Of a DNA stretch of 13,755 nucleotides, positions 13,717 to 13,755 are shown piece by piece. The position numbers and the translations under genes were made by a program. The DNA is from an uncultured Phycisphaerales bacterium (lineage in GTDB: Bacteria; Planctomycetota; Phycisphaerae; Sedimentisphaerales; Anaerobacaceae), in the NCBI GenBank assembly GCA_937927975.1, contig CALEZT010000008.1, positions 1-13,755 of the forward strand, given 5' to 3'. The first letter of the stretch is position 1; the number at the start of each line of letters is the position of its first letter. The notes under the pieces are model-generated. The model was not told the origin of the DNA. It saw only the letters and a list, made by a program, of their open reading frames with translations, and did not search any database.

Positions 13717-13755
13717 ACGCAATCTCCCCTATTCAGAAAGTGTCAGATCCTCACG

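Noticed and set aside
1..13755. tRNA or rRNA genes
   Set aside because: No cloverleaf with the usual T-loop and anticodon arm, and no rRNA core sequence, was seen on either strand by eye.

Overview
The window looks like a GC-rich bacterial chromosome segment, most likely from the Planctomycetota (Phycisphaerae-like). This is an inference. It rests on the high GC of the coding regions and on three relics of gene families common in planctomycete secretomes: a sulfatase, an H-X9-DG prepilin-type C-terminus, and a signal-peptide protein with a 'FYLEDFDD' motif. Housekeeping genes are all on the + strand: hisC-hisB-ispF, cysS, ruvC, ruvA and ruvB. The three relics are all on the - strand.

Layout. 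1-480: 5' fragment of a secreted protein on the - strand, with a strong promoter. 480-1095: no convincing gene, but nested inverted repeats bounded by an 18-bp inverted repeat (705-722/1049-1066). 1096-2805: promoter, long leader and a complete ABC-F ATPase whose last codons run antisense over a prepilin relic (2757-2855). 2877-5104: promoter and a tightly packed hisC-hisB-ispF operon. 5139-6819: accessory insert with a REP-associated HUH transposase (RAYT) flanked by three REP-like elements, then a promoter and an MNT/HEPN pair. 6866-9663: cysS, ruvC, ruvA. 9701-12140: promoter and a large exported protein with two zinc ribbons. 12282-13349: ruvB. 13391-13716: start of a small + strand reading frame that collides with a - strand sulfatase relic having a large internal deletion.

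Functionally, hisC and hisB give histidine biosynthesis steps, ispF the MEP isoprenoid pathway, cysS cysteinyl-tRNA charging, and ruvC/A/B the Holliday-junction resolvasome. RAYT/REP and MNT/HEPN are accessory.

The most interesting signal is an architecture not named by usual feature types. The gap upstream of each of ruvC, ruvA and ruvB holds a pair of arms made of degenerate 7-bp tandem repeats in inverted orientation. Each pair starts at or within about 15 bp of the preceding stop codon and can fold into a long hairpin (23/26, 17/21 and 27/34 positions paired). The 7-bp word differs at each site while the period and architecture stay the same. At ruvC the ribosome-binding site and start codon lie in the hairpin loop, and the second arm is translated as the RuvC N-terminus.
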